Below, one piece after another: positions 24,997 to 33,661 of a DNA stretch of 64,000 nucleotides; position 1 is the stretch's first letter; every line of letters begins with the position of its first letter. Under the pieces are notes generated by a model that was not told where the DNA came from, did no database searches, and worked only from the letters and a program-made list of their open reading frames with translations. Origin of the DNA: Nocardioides sp. URHA0032 (GTDB taxonomy: Bacteria > Actinomycetota > Actinomycetes > Propionibacteriales > Nocardioidaceae); contig NZ_JIAV01000020.1 in NCBI RefSeq assembly GCF_000620645.1, positions 62,001-126,000 of the forward strand, read 5' to 3'. Position numbers and translations under genes: made by a program.

Positions 24997-26189
24997 TGGG
25001 CCCCCTGGTCAGGCGTGCTCGTGGGCGAGCTGCTCGGCGAGGAGGTCGGCGAGGCGCTGGGGCTGACCAGCGCTGCGATCTCGTTCTCCTCCGGGGGGTA
25101 GTGGTAGCGCTGACCGAGCGGCAGGACCTCGAAGTCCTGGATCGTGAGGCCCTGGAGCTCGTTGCCGTGGATCAGGTTGTCGGTCACGTCGCGCTGGGCG
25201 TACAGGGTCGGCACGGCCGCGCGGTCGACGACGATCGCGCCGTACGTGCGCAGGCAGGCGACGATGGCGTCCGCGAGCCGCTGCTGCTGCTTGGTCAGCT
25301 TGATCAGCTTGCCCGTGATCGGGTCCCGCGGCTGCGGCAGCACCACGTCGCGCTTCAGGCGGATCCGGGCGCCCTCGGGGATCGAGGTCACCCGGCCGGT
25401 GCCGTCGGTCGAGGACGCGGGCTGCACGAAGACGTTGGCCGCCGGGCCCGGCAGGCTGATCGCCAGGGCGTGGTTGATCTCCCCGGACTCCAGCTCGCCG
25501 GGGCGGATCAGGCCGGCGAACAGCGGCAGGCCGGAGCCGCGCGCGCCCTCGGTCCACGGGGGGCTGTAGCCGGGGCCGTTGAGGTCCCACTTGCGCATGT
25601 AGTTGTAGGAGATCGTGTCGTCGTCCTCGCGGCGCGCACGCCACAGGTCGTAGGCGACCGAGGCGGAGGTGTCGAACACGGTGTACCAGCCGTCGTAGCG
25701 CGGGTCCGGGTCGACGTCGTCGGGGATGTTCAGCGTCGTCGTGTCGGACCCGTCGCCGCAGACCAGCTGGCGGCAGACCAGCGAGGTCGGCCGGCCGCCA
25801 GCGACGACCGGCACGGTCCAGCGGGTGGTGTTGATGTAGAGGCCGTCGTCGACCAGGATCCGCTGGTCGAAGAACGACCCGTCGGGGCGCTCGACCACGC
25901 CGACCCGCTCCTGCGAGAGGTCGATCATGTGCTGGGACGCCGGGTCGGTCCGGACGGAGTCGATCCGCCTGTTCCACGGCGAGGCGTCGTTGAAGAACCG
26001 GCGCTCGGGCACCACGACGCTCTTCGAGTCAGCCTGGTTGACGTTCACGACGACGTTGCCGCCCCTGCTGCCCGCGTCATCGTCGTTGCCGCCGCAGCCG
26101 GCCAGCACCAGGGCCGAGGCCACGGCGACGACGGCGAGGACACGGGTACGGCGGCGGTGCATCGGGTTCCTGTTCGGCATGGTGGTCAT
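24993..26189 (-). CDS. Lipoprotein of polysaccharide operon, unknown
   Basis: A 398-residue lipoprotein: basic N terminus, hydrophobic core, lipobox VLAGC (Cys about residue 32). The mature part opens with [13 protein letters not shown] and contains [18 protein letters not shown] and HALAIS segments. The C-terminal 25 residues are a Ser/Thr/Pro tail. The layout suggests a secreted beta-rich catalytic or carbohydrate-binding domain, but I cannot name a family with confidence. It shares 4-bp overlaps with both neighbours (ATGA at its start and GTGA at its end). Confidence 0.7.
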   Translation of the reverse strand: MTTMPNRNPMHRRRTRVLAVVAVASALVLAGCGGNDDDAGSRGGNVVVNVNQADSKSVVVPERRFFNDASPWNRRIDSVRTDPASQHMIDLSQERVGVVERPDGSFFDQRILVDDGLYINTTRWTVPVVAGGRPTSLVCRQLVCGDGSDTTTLNIPDDVDPDPRYDGWYTVFDTSASVAYDLWRARREDDDTISYNYMRKWDLNGPGYSPPWTEGARGSGLPLFAGLIRPGELESGEINHALAISLPGPAANVFVQPASSTDGTGRVTSIPEGARIRLKRDVVLPQPRDPITGKLIKLTKQQQRLADAIVACLRTYGAIVVDRAAVPTLYAQRDVTDNLIHGNELQGLTIQDFEVLPLGQRYHYPPEENEIAALVSPSASPTSSPSSSPTSTPDQGAQ

Positions 26190-26962
26190 CGGGTTCCCTC
26201 GTCCCCGCGGCTGCGGTTGAGGGAGGCGTCGGTCGCGTCGGCGACCCGGGAGACCGCGTCGCTGAAGACCGAGAGCCGGTGGCCCTCGTCGCCCGGGTCG
26301 TCGTCGAGCTCGTCGATGTCGCCGGCACGGAGCCGCGCGGCCGACACGATCGCGTGCGCCTCGCGGCGCGACTGCAGCCGGATCAGCTCGGCGTCCAGCT
26401 CGGCCTGGGCGGTCACCAGCTCGTAGCGACGGGTCGCCTCCAGCTCCATCGAGTCGAGGTGGCGCAGGGTGGCCTCCTCCGCGGAGCGGATCCGGCCGAT
26501 CACCTCGGCGGCGATCTCCTCGACGGCCCGCGCGACCTCGACGGCGCGCTCGTCCGGGGCCGGAGGCCCCAAGGCCACGACCGGGGCCGGCTCGGACTCC
26601 GGCTCGGGCTCCGGCTCGGGCTCGGGCACGGCCATGACGACGGGCTCGGGCGTCAGCGTCTTCGGGCTGCGGACCTTCTTCGGCTTCTCCGCGGCCGGCT
26701 CCGGCTCCGGCTCGGGCTCGACCTCGGCGGCCGCCTCGGGCTCGGGCTCGGGCGCCGGTTCCGGTTCCGGTTCGGGTTCCGGCTCGTGGACCACCGGGGC
26801 GACGTACGTCGAGCGGCGCTGGACCGCCGGCGCCTGCTCCGGGTCCGGGGCCAGGGCGGCGCTGAAGTCGACCTTCCCGATCCGGGCGTCGTCGGTGAGC
26901 GCGGACAGCACGTCGTCGACCGAGGGCGGCGGCGCGATCCGGCCGTCGCGGTCGCCGGTCAC
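26186..26962 (-). CDS. Coiled-coil protein with Pro-Glu repeat tracts, unknown
   Basis: A 258-residue cytoplasmic-looking protein in three parts. The N-terminal 45 residues include [21 protein letters not shown] central stretch (about 55-145) has three runs of alternating Pro-Glu separated by [10 protein letters not shown] and similar spacers. A C-terminal helical region (about 150-225) looks like a coiled coil. There is no signal peptide or membrane segment. GTG 26962 overlaps the previous stop. Such extended Pro-Glu linkers act as rigid spacers in other systems, so it may link the synthase to another partner. No family is recognised. Confidence 0.65.
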   Translation of the reverse strand: MTGDRDGRIAPPPSVDDVLSALTDDARIGKVDFSAALAPDPEQAPAVQRRSTYVAPVVHEPEPEPEPEPAPEPEPEAAAEVEPEPEPEPAAEKPKKVRSPKTLTPEPVVMAVPEPEPEPEPESEPAPVVALGPPAPDERAVEVARAVEEIAAEVIGRIRSAEEATLRHLDSMELEATRRYELVTAQAELDAELIRLQSRREAHAIVSAARLRAGDIDELDDDPGDEGHRLSVFSDAVSRVADATDASLNRSRGDEGTR

Positions 26963-28626
26963 GACGACTGCCCGAGCTGGTCGATCTGGCTGCTCTGCTG
27001 GTCCGGGGAGAAGCCGGCGGGCACGCCGACCAGCACGTACCGCGGCGTGCTGTAGACGACCTGGAGCTGCGCGTCGTTGCCGGCGGCGGCATCCGGGTAG
27101 AGCTTGGTCAGCAGGTCCCCGTTGTCCGCGGTCGACATCAGCAGGTAGTCGACGTACTCGGCCGGGTTGCGCGCCGCTTCCTTCCAGGGGCCGTCGGACC
27201 TGTCGACCCGGTCGAAGAACAGCTCGGGGTGGCCGGTCAGCATCATCACGGCGTACGTCTGGGCGTTGTCGGTCAGGATCGAGTTGTCCTGCGAGACGTT
27301 GTTGCGGATGTACTCCGCCATCGCCTGCTCCGACACGATGCCGACCTTCTCGCCGTTGAGCGTCTCGGCACCCTCCTGCGACTCGCCGGTCGTGAGCGCC
27401 GCCGCGAACGGTGCCTCGAGGTTCTGGAACCGGTAGGTCTTCATCTCGTTCAGCGTCCAGGGGATGCTGACCAGCAGGCCCACGATGACCACGGCGGCCA
27501 CCAGCGTGCTGCCCTCCTCGGCCGACCGGGCGAGCCAGATCGCGCCGACCACCGAGAGAAGCAGGATCGGGAGCGCGTTGCGCATCAGCATCGGCGAGTC
27601 GGTCAGCCGGAGCGCGACCGCGAGCGCGGGCGTCAGGATCGCGGCACCGAGCAGCACACCGAGCCAGAGCGCGAACGGGTTGCCCCGGGCGAAGCCGGAG
27701 AAGATCAGTGCGGGCAGCACGATGATCGCGATCGGTGCGCCGTACAGGACCAGCTCGCCGGTGGCGCGGAGCAGATCGACGGCCGAGAACATCTCGAGGC
27801 CGCCGGACGACGCGGCGTCGCTGCTGCGGGTGATCCACGAGAACGGGCTCAGCAGGAGGACCAGGTTGAAGACGGTCCACAGCGCGATGACGTACACCGT
27901 CGGAGCGGCGAACCCGACCACCGTCCCCTCGACCTCGGTGCCGTCGGCGCCGAGCCGGGCCAGGATCGCGCCGATCATGATCGCGCTCAGCACGAAGAAC
28001 GTCAGCGACGAGTAGCCGGAGAGCGCGGCCACGGAGTAGGCGATGCCGGCGAGCATCACGAACCGCACGTCCGCGGTGATGTACCAGGCGAACAGCGAGC
28101 CCAGCCCCGTGACCACGAACGCGATCCACACGAAGTGGCGGGTGCCGGTGGTGGCGTAGAGCAGCACGAGCGGGTTCGCGCCGAGCGCGAGCAGGAGCGC
28201 GTACCGCAGCGGGCCGGCGACCAGCGCGCGGCGCATCATCGTGTTGAGGCCGACCATGGTGATCGCCGCGAAGATCGCCGAGGCGAGCGGTACGGCGGCC
28301 ATCGAGGTCACGAAGCCGCGGAAGACCGCGAGCGGCGCGATGAGCAGGGTCGCGAGCGGCGGGTAGTCGAAGCCGATCGCGGACAGCTTGGCCGGGTCGT
28401 TGTGCCAGACCATCAGCGCACGGTTCAGGCGGTCGAGGGTCTCGAAGCCGACCACGTGCTGGTCGACCACGACCCAGTAGCCGAACCACGTGTAGCCGAC
28501 GGTGAAGAACAGGAAGACCAGCGCGCTCTCCCACCAGCGGCGGGGCACGTCGCTCGGCCGGCGGCCGACCGACTGGACGACGCCGCTGAGGCGCTCCTTG
28601 GTGTGGACGACGGTGGCGGTGCTCAC
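26959..28626 (-). CDS. Polytopic membrane protein, GT-C-like (polysaccharide operon)
   Basis: A 555-residue protein with about 11-12 hydrophobic helices between residues 30 and 400 and a soluble C-terminal domain (about 400-555). After the first helix a loop carries [19 protein letters not shown], similar in character to the first extracytoplasmic loop of GT-C glycosyltransferases, which use lipid-linked sugars. A catalytic acidic residue cannot be pinned down. GTG 28626 overlaps the synthase stop by 4 bp. It could elongate or modify the polymer, or flip an intermediate. Confidence 0.65.
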   Translation of the reverse strand: MSTATVVHTKERLSGVVQSVGRRPSDVPRRWWESALVFLFFTVGYTWFGYWVVVDQHVVGFETLDRLNRALMVWHNDPAKLSAIGFDYPPLATLLIAPLAVFRGFVTSMAAVPLASAIFAAITMVGLNTMMRRALVAGPLRYALLLALGANPLVLLYATTGTRHFVWIAFVVTGLGSLFAWYITADVRFVMLAGIAYSVAALSGYSSLTFFVLSAIMIGAILARLGADGTEVEGTVVGFAAPTVYVIALWTVFNLVLLLSPFSWITRSSDAASSGGLEMFSAVDLLRATGELVLYGAPIAIIVLPALIFSGFARGNPFALWLGVLLGAAILTPALAVALRLTDSPMLMRNALPILLLSVVGAIWLARSAEEGSTLVAAVVIVGLLVSIPWTLNEMKTYRFQNLEAPFAAALTTGESQEGAETLNGEKVGIVSEQAMAEYIRNNVSQDNSILTDNAQTYAVMMLTGHPELFFDRVDRSDGPWKEAARNPAEYVDYLLMSTADNGDLLTKLYPDAAAGNDAQLQVVYSTPRYVLVGVPAGFSPDQQSSQIDQLGQSS

Positions 28627-30758
28627 GACTGGCCCGCCGATCCGTCGTCGAGGCCGTGGGTCGTCTTCTCCCAGTAGAACGGGTTCGTGAACAGCTGGAT
28701 GAAGCCCTTCCAGGCGGCCCAGCTCATCAGGCCCCAGTAGAGGGGCGACAGCAGGGCCGTGCGGGTCAGGCTGAACTCACCGCGCTGCAGGCTGCCGGCC
28801 ACGCTGAGGTACACGAAGATGAAGTTGCCGACGAAGAGCAGGGCGCTCGCGACGTAGAAGATGATGCCCGGGAAGAGCTGCTGGATGATCCCCGCCTGGG
28901 TGAACACGTAGAGCGTGGTCAGGCCCCAGAAGATCGGGTTCAGCAGCAGCACGAACGCGGTCCCCATCGTGAGGTTGATGCTGAGGAACCCGCGCAGGCC
29001 GGTGGCCGCGAGCAGCTGGAACGGGTGCCGCATGTGCACCAGCCAGGTCTGGATGTAGCCCTTGTTCCAGCGGCTGCGCTGGCGGATCCAGTTCGGGACC
29101 TGGGAGTTGGCCTCCTCGAGCGTGGTCGAGTCGATCATCGCGGTGCGGTAGCCCTCGCGATGCAGCCGGATGCCGAGGTCGGCGTCCTCGGTCACGTTGA
29201 ACGGATCCCAGGCGCCCAGCTCGCGGAGCTTCGAGGTGACGAAGTGGTTCGAGGTGCCGCCCAGCGGGATCGGCGACTCCGCTGCGCCCATCGCCGGGAG
29301 GATCAGCTCGAAGTGCATCGAGTACTCGTTGGCGAACCACGCGGTCAGCAGGTTCTGGTCCTGGTTGAAGTGGTTGAGCTTCGCCTGGACGCAGACGACG
29401 TTGTCGGCGACCCGGCCGAAGGCGATCACCGCCTTCTTGAGCTGGTCGGGGTCCGGCCGGTCCTCGGCGTCGAAGATGACGCAGTACGAGCCGGTCGCGA
29501 GCTGGAGGCCGTAGTTGCAGGCCTTGGGCTTGGTCTTCGGCTGGCTGTCGGGGACCACCACCAGGTGGAAGTGCGGCGGCAGCTCCATCGCACGGATCTT
29601 CGCGACCGTCTCCTGGTCGTCCTCCTCGCAGAGGAGCTTCACGTCGAGCCGGGTGCGCGGGTAGTCGAGCGCGTTGATGTCCCGCACCAACCGCGGCACG
29701 ATCGCCGCCTCCTTGTAGAGCGGGACGAGGATCGTGTACCTCGGCAGGTGCCGCTCGTCGAGCGCCGCGATCTCCTCGTCGGTGACGTCGGTCTCGAGGT
29801 GGGTGCCGAGCGCCCGCAGGGTGAGCCGGAACTTGTAGAACGACACCACCAGGTACAGCAGGCTGCAGGCCGCGATCACACCGATCACGGTGCTCATCGG
29901 CCAGATCACGCCGCACACCACGACGACGATCGCCACGAGCACGAAGGTCGCCTTCTGGCCCCCGGAGACGACGATGTGCGCCGACTCCTCGGGGCGGGTC
30001 TCCATCAGCAGCCGGGTCGACACCTCGGCGTAGTGGCGCGAGTGCACGTGCTGGATCAGTTGGTCGAGCTCGGTGCGGTTCGCGAGCAGCTGGCGGAACG
30101 GCGAGCCGAGCGCCTCCTCGACCTCGGCGGCCTGTTCCGCGTCCAGCGGGCGGGCGACGGCGAGCAGGACCAGCTCCTCGGTCGCGGCCACGGGCACCAC
30201 CTGGAAGGCTTGGGCGATCGGCTCGGGCAGTCGGCGGGCCACCTCCATGTCGGGCGCGAACTCCGACAGGCCGACGCGCTGCATCTGGTACATCTCCGAG
30301 AGCGCGGCGACCAGGACGTCCTCGGTGATCGCCTCATGCGAGACCAGGATGTCGCCGAGCGGGTCGCCGGTGCGGGAGTACTCGAGCATCGCGCGCTGCA
30401 GCTGGTCGTCGGTGATCAGCCCGCTGCGGGTCAGCATCTGGGCCATCTGCATCCGGGCCCGGCGCGCCTCCGGCGTCTCGACCTCGGTCTCCTGGGGCGG
30501 GTACACCGTGTCGATCGCCGAGACGATCTCGTTGACGGTGTGCCGCACCAGCAGCACCGGCCGGTCGATCCGCTCCGCCACGACGTGCGCGGTGATGGTG
30601 TCGTCGGCGTCCGCCGCGGCCACCAGCACGGTGCCGTCGACGGCCGCGTACGGCATCACCCGGAACGTGCGGCAGATGCCCTCGGGAATGAGGTGCCGCA
30701 GGTCCTGGTCGACACCGTCGGTGAGCCGCGGGTTCCGGCGGGTCTGGGTGGTGGTCAT
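28623..30758 (-). CDS. Family-2 polysaccharide synthase with N-terminal MshEN/GspE_N region
   Basis: A 711-residue membrane glycosyltransferase. Residues about 20-240 resemble the GspE N-terminal (MshEN) fold, including [20 protein letters not shown] and [20 protein letters not shown]. Two helices (about 270-312) lead into a GT2 domain with DAED (430-433), TED (523-525) and QRSRW (560-564), the substrate, base and acceptor motifs of processive synthases such as cellulose synthase. Four or more C-terminal helices would form the channel. MshEN domains can bind c-di-GMP; here the first binding motif is degenerate and the second (LGDIL) better kept. ATG 30758 overlaps the small upstream gene. Confidence 0.82.
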   Translation of the reverse strand: MTTTQTRRNPRLTDGVDQDLRHLIPEGICRTFRVMPYAAVDGTVLVAAADADDTITAHVVAERIDRPVLLVRHTVNEIVSAIDTVYPPQETEVETPEARRARMQMAQMLTRSGLITDDQLQRAMLEYSRTGDPLGDILVSHEAITEDVLVAALSEMYQMQRVGLSEFAPDMEVARRLPEPIAQAFQVVPVAATEELVLLAVARPLDAEQAAEVEEALGSPFRQLLANRTELDQLIQHVHSRHYAEVSTRLLMETRPEESAHIVVSGGQKATFVLVAIVVVVCGVIWPMSTVIGVIAACSLLYLVVSFYKFRLTLRALGTHLETDVTDEEIAALDERHLPRYTILVPLYKEAAIVPRLVRDINALDYPRTRLDVKLLCEEDDQETVAKIRAMELPPHFHLVVVPDSQPKTKPKACNYGLQLATGSYCVIFDAEDRPDPDQLKKAVIAFGRVADNVVCVQAKLNHFNQDQNLLTAWFANEYSMHFELILPAMGAAESPIPLGGTSNHFVTSKLRELGAWDPFNVTEDADLGIRLHREGYRTAMIDSTTLEEANSQVPNWIRQRSRWNKGYIQTWLVHMRHPFQLLAATGLRGFLSINLTMGTAFVLLLNPIFWGLTTLYVFTQAGIIQQLFPGIIFYVASALLFVGNFIFVYLSVAGSLQRGEFSLTRTALLSPLYWGLMSWAAWKGFIQLFTNPFYWEKTTHGLDDGSAGQS

Positions 30759-31021
30759 GTCGCCGTTCCTGCTCCGAAGCCATGGGCGGGTCCGGCCGGC
30801 CCGGCCGGGCCACCGCCGCCGCCGGCCGCGGGTGCGGCCTTCCTCTTCCCACGCGGCCGCAGCACGGCGTACACGAGGTAGGCGACGGCCAGGGCGAGGA
30901 GCGGCGCGATCAGGAACGAGAGCAGCACGACGACGAGGATCACCAGCGTCAGCACGATGTCCACGAAGGCAGCGCCGATCGACTTGGCAGCCGGACGTGA
31001 CGGGCTCGCCTGCACCGACAT
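30755..31021 (-). CDS. Small two-helix membrane protein heading the polysaccharide operon
   Basis: An 88-residue protein with one long or two short hydrophobic helices (about residues 17-60), a basic stretch (RPRGKRK) and a Gly/Pro/Ala tail. ATG 31021 has a GGGGGG ribosome-binding site about 7 nt upstream; a nearer upstream ATG is out of frame. Its stop overlaps the synthase ATG by 4 bp. In position and size it resembles small accessory subunits of polysaccharide synthases. The 188-bp gap upstream holds a possible TACGGT -10 box (31098-31103, - strand) with no clear -35; read-through from the GH5 gene is equally possible. Confidence 0.65.
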   Translation of the reverse strand: MSVQASPSRPAAKSIGAAFVDIVLTLVILVVVLLSFLIAPLLALAVAYLVYAVLRPRGKRKAAPAAGGGGGPAGPAGPAHGFGAGTAT

Positions 31022-31209
31022 GATGCATCCCCCCTGCTCGGCGCCCCCCGGACGCCGCCTCGAATCGACCACCCCCATGGTGGACTCGATCGCTGTCACC
31101 GTAGTCGGCTTTCCGGCACATCCCGGAGCGGTCTGGTCCAGCGTTGATCGACTGTGGCAGAGACGTTGACGGGGCGTGGACCGGCTGTGGATCTGCGGGC
31201 CCGGACGGC

Positions 31210-32388
31210 CTACTCCTGGTGGCCCGTGAGCCAGTTCCTGGCGGCCGTGCCGTACGCCGTCGGGTGGCCCCGCTCGTCGGTCACCAGCGCCATCGGGTCG
31301 GCCGGATGGTCCGCCCAGACCCAGAACAGCGCCCCGAGGTTGTGGGCGTCGGCCCAGTCCAGGTAGCGCTCGACGTACCCCTGCTCCGGGTGGTCGGCGC
31401 CCAGCTCGGAGGTGAGCACCGGGACGCTGTCGGCCAGCTGGCCGAGGATGCCGTTCCAGCAGTCCTCGTCCGCGCACTTCTTGAAGTCGTAGGAGTGGAA
31501 GGCCGCGACCAGCTGGTCGTCGTCGGGCGCGAACTCCAGCCAGTGGCCGAGGTCGTTGGCGTAGTCGAGCCCGCCGAGCAGCACCGGCTGCTCGGCGCCG
31601 GCGTTCCTGATCGCGGAGACGACCGCCGCCATGCCCTGCACCGGGTAGGTGACCCGGCCGGTGGACGCCGTCTGGTCGTCGTCGACGGGCGCCTGGCAGC
31701 CGCCGTCGCGCCAGCACTTCCAGGTCAGGTCGAACACCGAGCGGGTGCCGCTGGCGTTGTAGCGCGAGTAGGGCTCGTTGAACGCGTCGAACATCACCGA
31801 CGGGTTGCCGGCGTACGCACCCGCGACCGAGGTCCAGAAGGCGATCGACTCCGAGTCCGGCATCGCCAGGTTGCCGAACTCCGGCTGCCCGATCCGCTTG
31901 CGGCTGTGCAGGTCCAGCACGACCACGATGCCCTCGTCGTTGAGGGCGTTGACGAACTCGTGCACCTCGGAGCGGTAGCCGTCGACGGTGCGCTCCTCGT
32001 ACTGGTCGCTGACCGGAGCGCCGCGGGTGCCGAGCCAGCAGTCCTGGTTCAGCGGGAGGCGGACCGTGTTCGCGCCCCACTTGGCGATCATCTTCGCCTC
32101 GGTCGCGTACGGGTCGCGGGCCACGACGTTGTCGAGCGCGGAGTAGCCCCAGCCCTGCGCACAGGCGTACTCGAAGCTGCTCCAGTTCACCCCGCGCGGG
32201 ACGAACTCGCGACCGCTGCGGGCATCGACGATCCGGTCGCCGTCGACGACGGGCTGCGCGGCGCCGGCGTCGGGCGCGGCGAGGGAGGCCATCGGCGACC
32301 TCAGCTGGGCATACAGGGCGCCCCCGGAGACGAGCACGACGACGACCGCCAGCACGACCCACCGCGCACGGCGCCACACGTGACGCAT
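31210..32388 (-). CDS. Membrane-anchored glycoside hydrolase family 5 (cellulase-like)
   Basis: A 392-residue protein with an N-terminal signal anchor (about residues 10-30) and a GH5-type barrel. It has RGVNW early, the acid/base motif DAFNEP (Glu205) and a likely nucleophile in TSELG (Glu328). Four Cys in the barrel may form disulfides. ATG 32388 follows a GGGGGG ribosome-binding site. Synthase loci for cellulose and related glucans usually include such a hydrolase to trim the nascent chain, so it probably works with the downstream synthase operon. The actual polymer cleaved is not known. Confidence 0.8.
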   Translation of the reverse strand: MRHVWRRARWVVLAVVVVLVSGGALYAQLRSPMASLAAPDAGAAQPVVDGDRIVDARSGREFVPRGVNWSSFEYACAQGWGYSALDNVVARDPYATEAKMIAKWGANTVRLPLNQDCWLGTRGAPVSDQYEERTVDGYRSEVHEFVNALNDEGIVVVLDLHSRKRIGQPEFGNLAMPDSESIAFWTSVAGAYAGNPSVMFDAFNEPYSRYNASGTRSVFDLTWKCWRDGGCQAPVDDDQTASTGRVTYPVQGMAAVVSAIRNAGAEQPVLLGGLDYANDLGHWLEFAPDDDQLVAAFHSYDFKKCADEDCWNGILGQLADSVPVLTSELGADHPEQGYVERYLDWADAHNLGALFWVWADHPADPMALVTDERGHPTAYGTAARNWLTGHQE

Positions 32389-32414
32389 GGAAGCCCCCCT
32401 CTTCGCCGCGCCCC

Positions 32415-32427
32415 AGCCTAATAGGTT
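32415..32427. promoter_or_regulatory. Back-to-back -10 boxes between GH5 and Fe-ADH genes
   Basis: AGCCTAATAGGTT contains TAGGTT (32422-32427) for the + strand, 6 nt before GTG 32434, and TAGGCT (complement of 32415-32420) for the - strand. The two are nearly symmetric around 32421. The + gene would be leaderless; the - gene would have a leader of about 20 nt with a ribosome-binding site. Confidence 0.5.
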
Positions 32428-32433
32428 GGCAGG

Positions 32434-33660
32434 GTGAGCGAGACCGTATTCACCTACGCAGCCCCGGCCCTGAAGTTCGGCATCGGCGCCGCCGCCGAGA
32501 TCGGGCACGACCTCACGACGTACGGCGCCCGCCGGGTGCTGCTCGTCACGGATCCGGGCGTCGCCGCCACCGGTCACCCCGCGCGGATCGCCGAGCAGGT
32601 CGCCGCCCGCGGGGTCGAGGTCACGACGTACGACGGCGTGCACGTCGAGCCCACCGACGAGTCGCTGCGGGACGCGATCGACTTCGCCCGCGACGCCGGC
32701 CCGTTCGACGCGATCCTGGCCGTCGGGGGCGGGTCGTCGATCGACACCGCGAAGGCCGTCAACCTGCTCACGACCAACCCCGGCGAGCTGCTGGACTACG
32801 TCAACGCGCCGATCGGGAAGGCGCTGGCGCCGCGGGAGAAGCTGCTGCCGCTGGTCGCGGTCCCGACCACGACCGGCACGGGCGCGGAGAGCACCACGAT
32901 CTGCGTGCTGGACGTGCTGTCGCTGCACGTGAAGACCGGCATCAGCCACCCGGCCCTCCGGCCCACGCTCGCGGTCGTGGACCCCCTGCTGACGGTGACC
33001 CAGCCGGCGTCCGTGACGGCGGCGGCCGGCATGGACATCCTGTGCCACGCGCTCGAGAGCTGGACGGCGCGCTGGTACGCCGACTTCGACGCCAAGCGCC
33101 CCGAGCAGCGGGTGCCGTACTGCGGCGCGAACCCGATCGCCGACATGTGGGCCGAGAAGGCGATGACCCTGCTCGCGGGGGTCTTCCGCGACGCCGTGCG
33201 CGACGGGAGCGACCTGGCCGCCCGTGAGCAGATGGCGATGGCGGCGACGTTCGCGGGCCTGGGCTTCGGGAACGCCGGCGTGCACATCCCGCACGCGAAC
33301 GCCTACCCCATCGCCGGCCGCGCCGCGGAGCTCGTCCCGCACGGGATGGCGGTCTCGCTGACCGCGCCGGAGGCGTTCCGCTTCACCTTCGACGCCGCGC
33401 CCGAGCGGCACGTGCACGCTGCCCGCCTGCTCGACCCGTCCGCGACCCCGGGGCCCGACGCCCTGCCGACGGCGCTGACCGCGCTGATGCGCGACATCGG
33501 CATCCCGAGCGGCCTGGCGGCCGTGGGGTACGGCGAGGCCGACGTGGACGACCTGGTGGCGGGTGCCCTCCAGCAGCAGCGGCTGCTGGCGACCGCGCCG
33601 AAGAGTCCCACGGAGGAAGACCTCGCGTCGGTGTTCCGGGGCTCGATGGAACACTGGTGA
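32434..33660 (+). CDS. Iron-containing alcohol dehydrogenase, hydroxyacid-oxoacid transhydrogenase type
   Basis: A 408-residue group III (Fe) alcohol dehydrogenase. The nucleotide-binding AVGGGSSIDTAKAVNLL (about residues 95-112), TTTGTGAESTTICVL (about 147-161) and metal-site histidines in DILCHALESW and HIPHANAYPI are seen. Among the family it most resembles ADHFE1-type enzymes, which interconvert a hydroxyacid and an oxoacid, in animals 4-hydroxybutyrate plus 2-oxoglutarate to succinic semialdehyde plus D-2-hydroxyglutarate. The next gene, 1 bp away, is a D-hydroxyacid oxidase, which supports this reading. GTG 32434 looks leaderless. Confidence 0.75.
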   Translation: MSETVFTYAAPALKFGIGAAAEIGHDLTTYGARRVLLVTDPGVAATGHPARIAEQVAARGVEVTTYDGVHVEPTDESLRDAIDFARDAGPFDAILAVGGGSSIDTAKAVNLLTTNPGELLDYVNAPIGKALAPREKLLPLVAVPTTTGTGAESTTICVLDVLSLHVKTGISHPALRPTLAVVDPLLTVTQPASVTAAAGMDILCHALESWTARWYADFDAKRPEQRVPYCGANPIADMWAEKAMTLLAGVFRDAVRDGSDLAAREQMAMAATFAGLGFGNAGVHIPHANAYPIAGRAAELVPHGMAVSLTAPEAFRFTFDAAPERHVHAARLLDPSATPGPDALPTALTALMRDIGIPSGLAAVGYGEADVDDLVAGALQQQRLLATAPKSPTEEDLASVFRGSMEHW

Positions 33661-33661
33661 C

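Noticed and set aside
31022..31209. Clear promoter for the polysaccharide operon
   Set aside because: Only a TACGGT -10-like hexamer was found and no acceptable -35; I note it in the gene entry but do not list it as a site.
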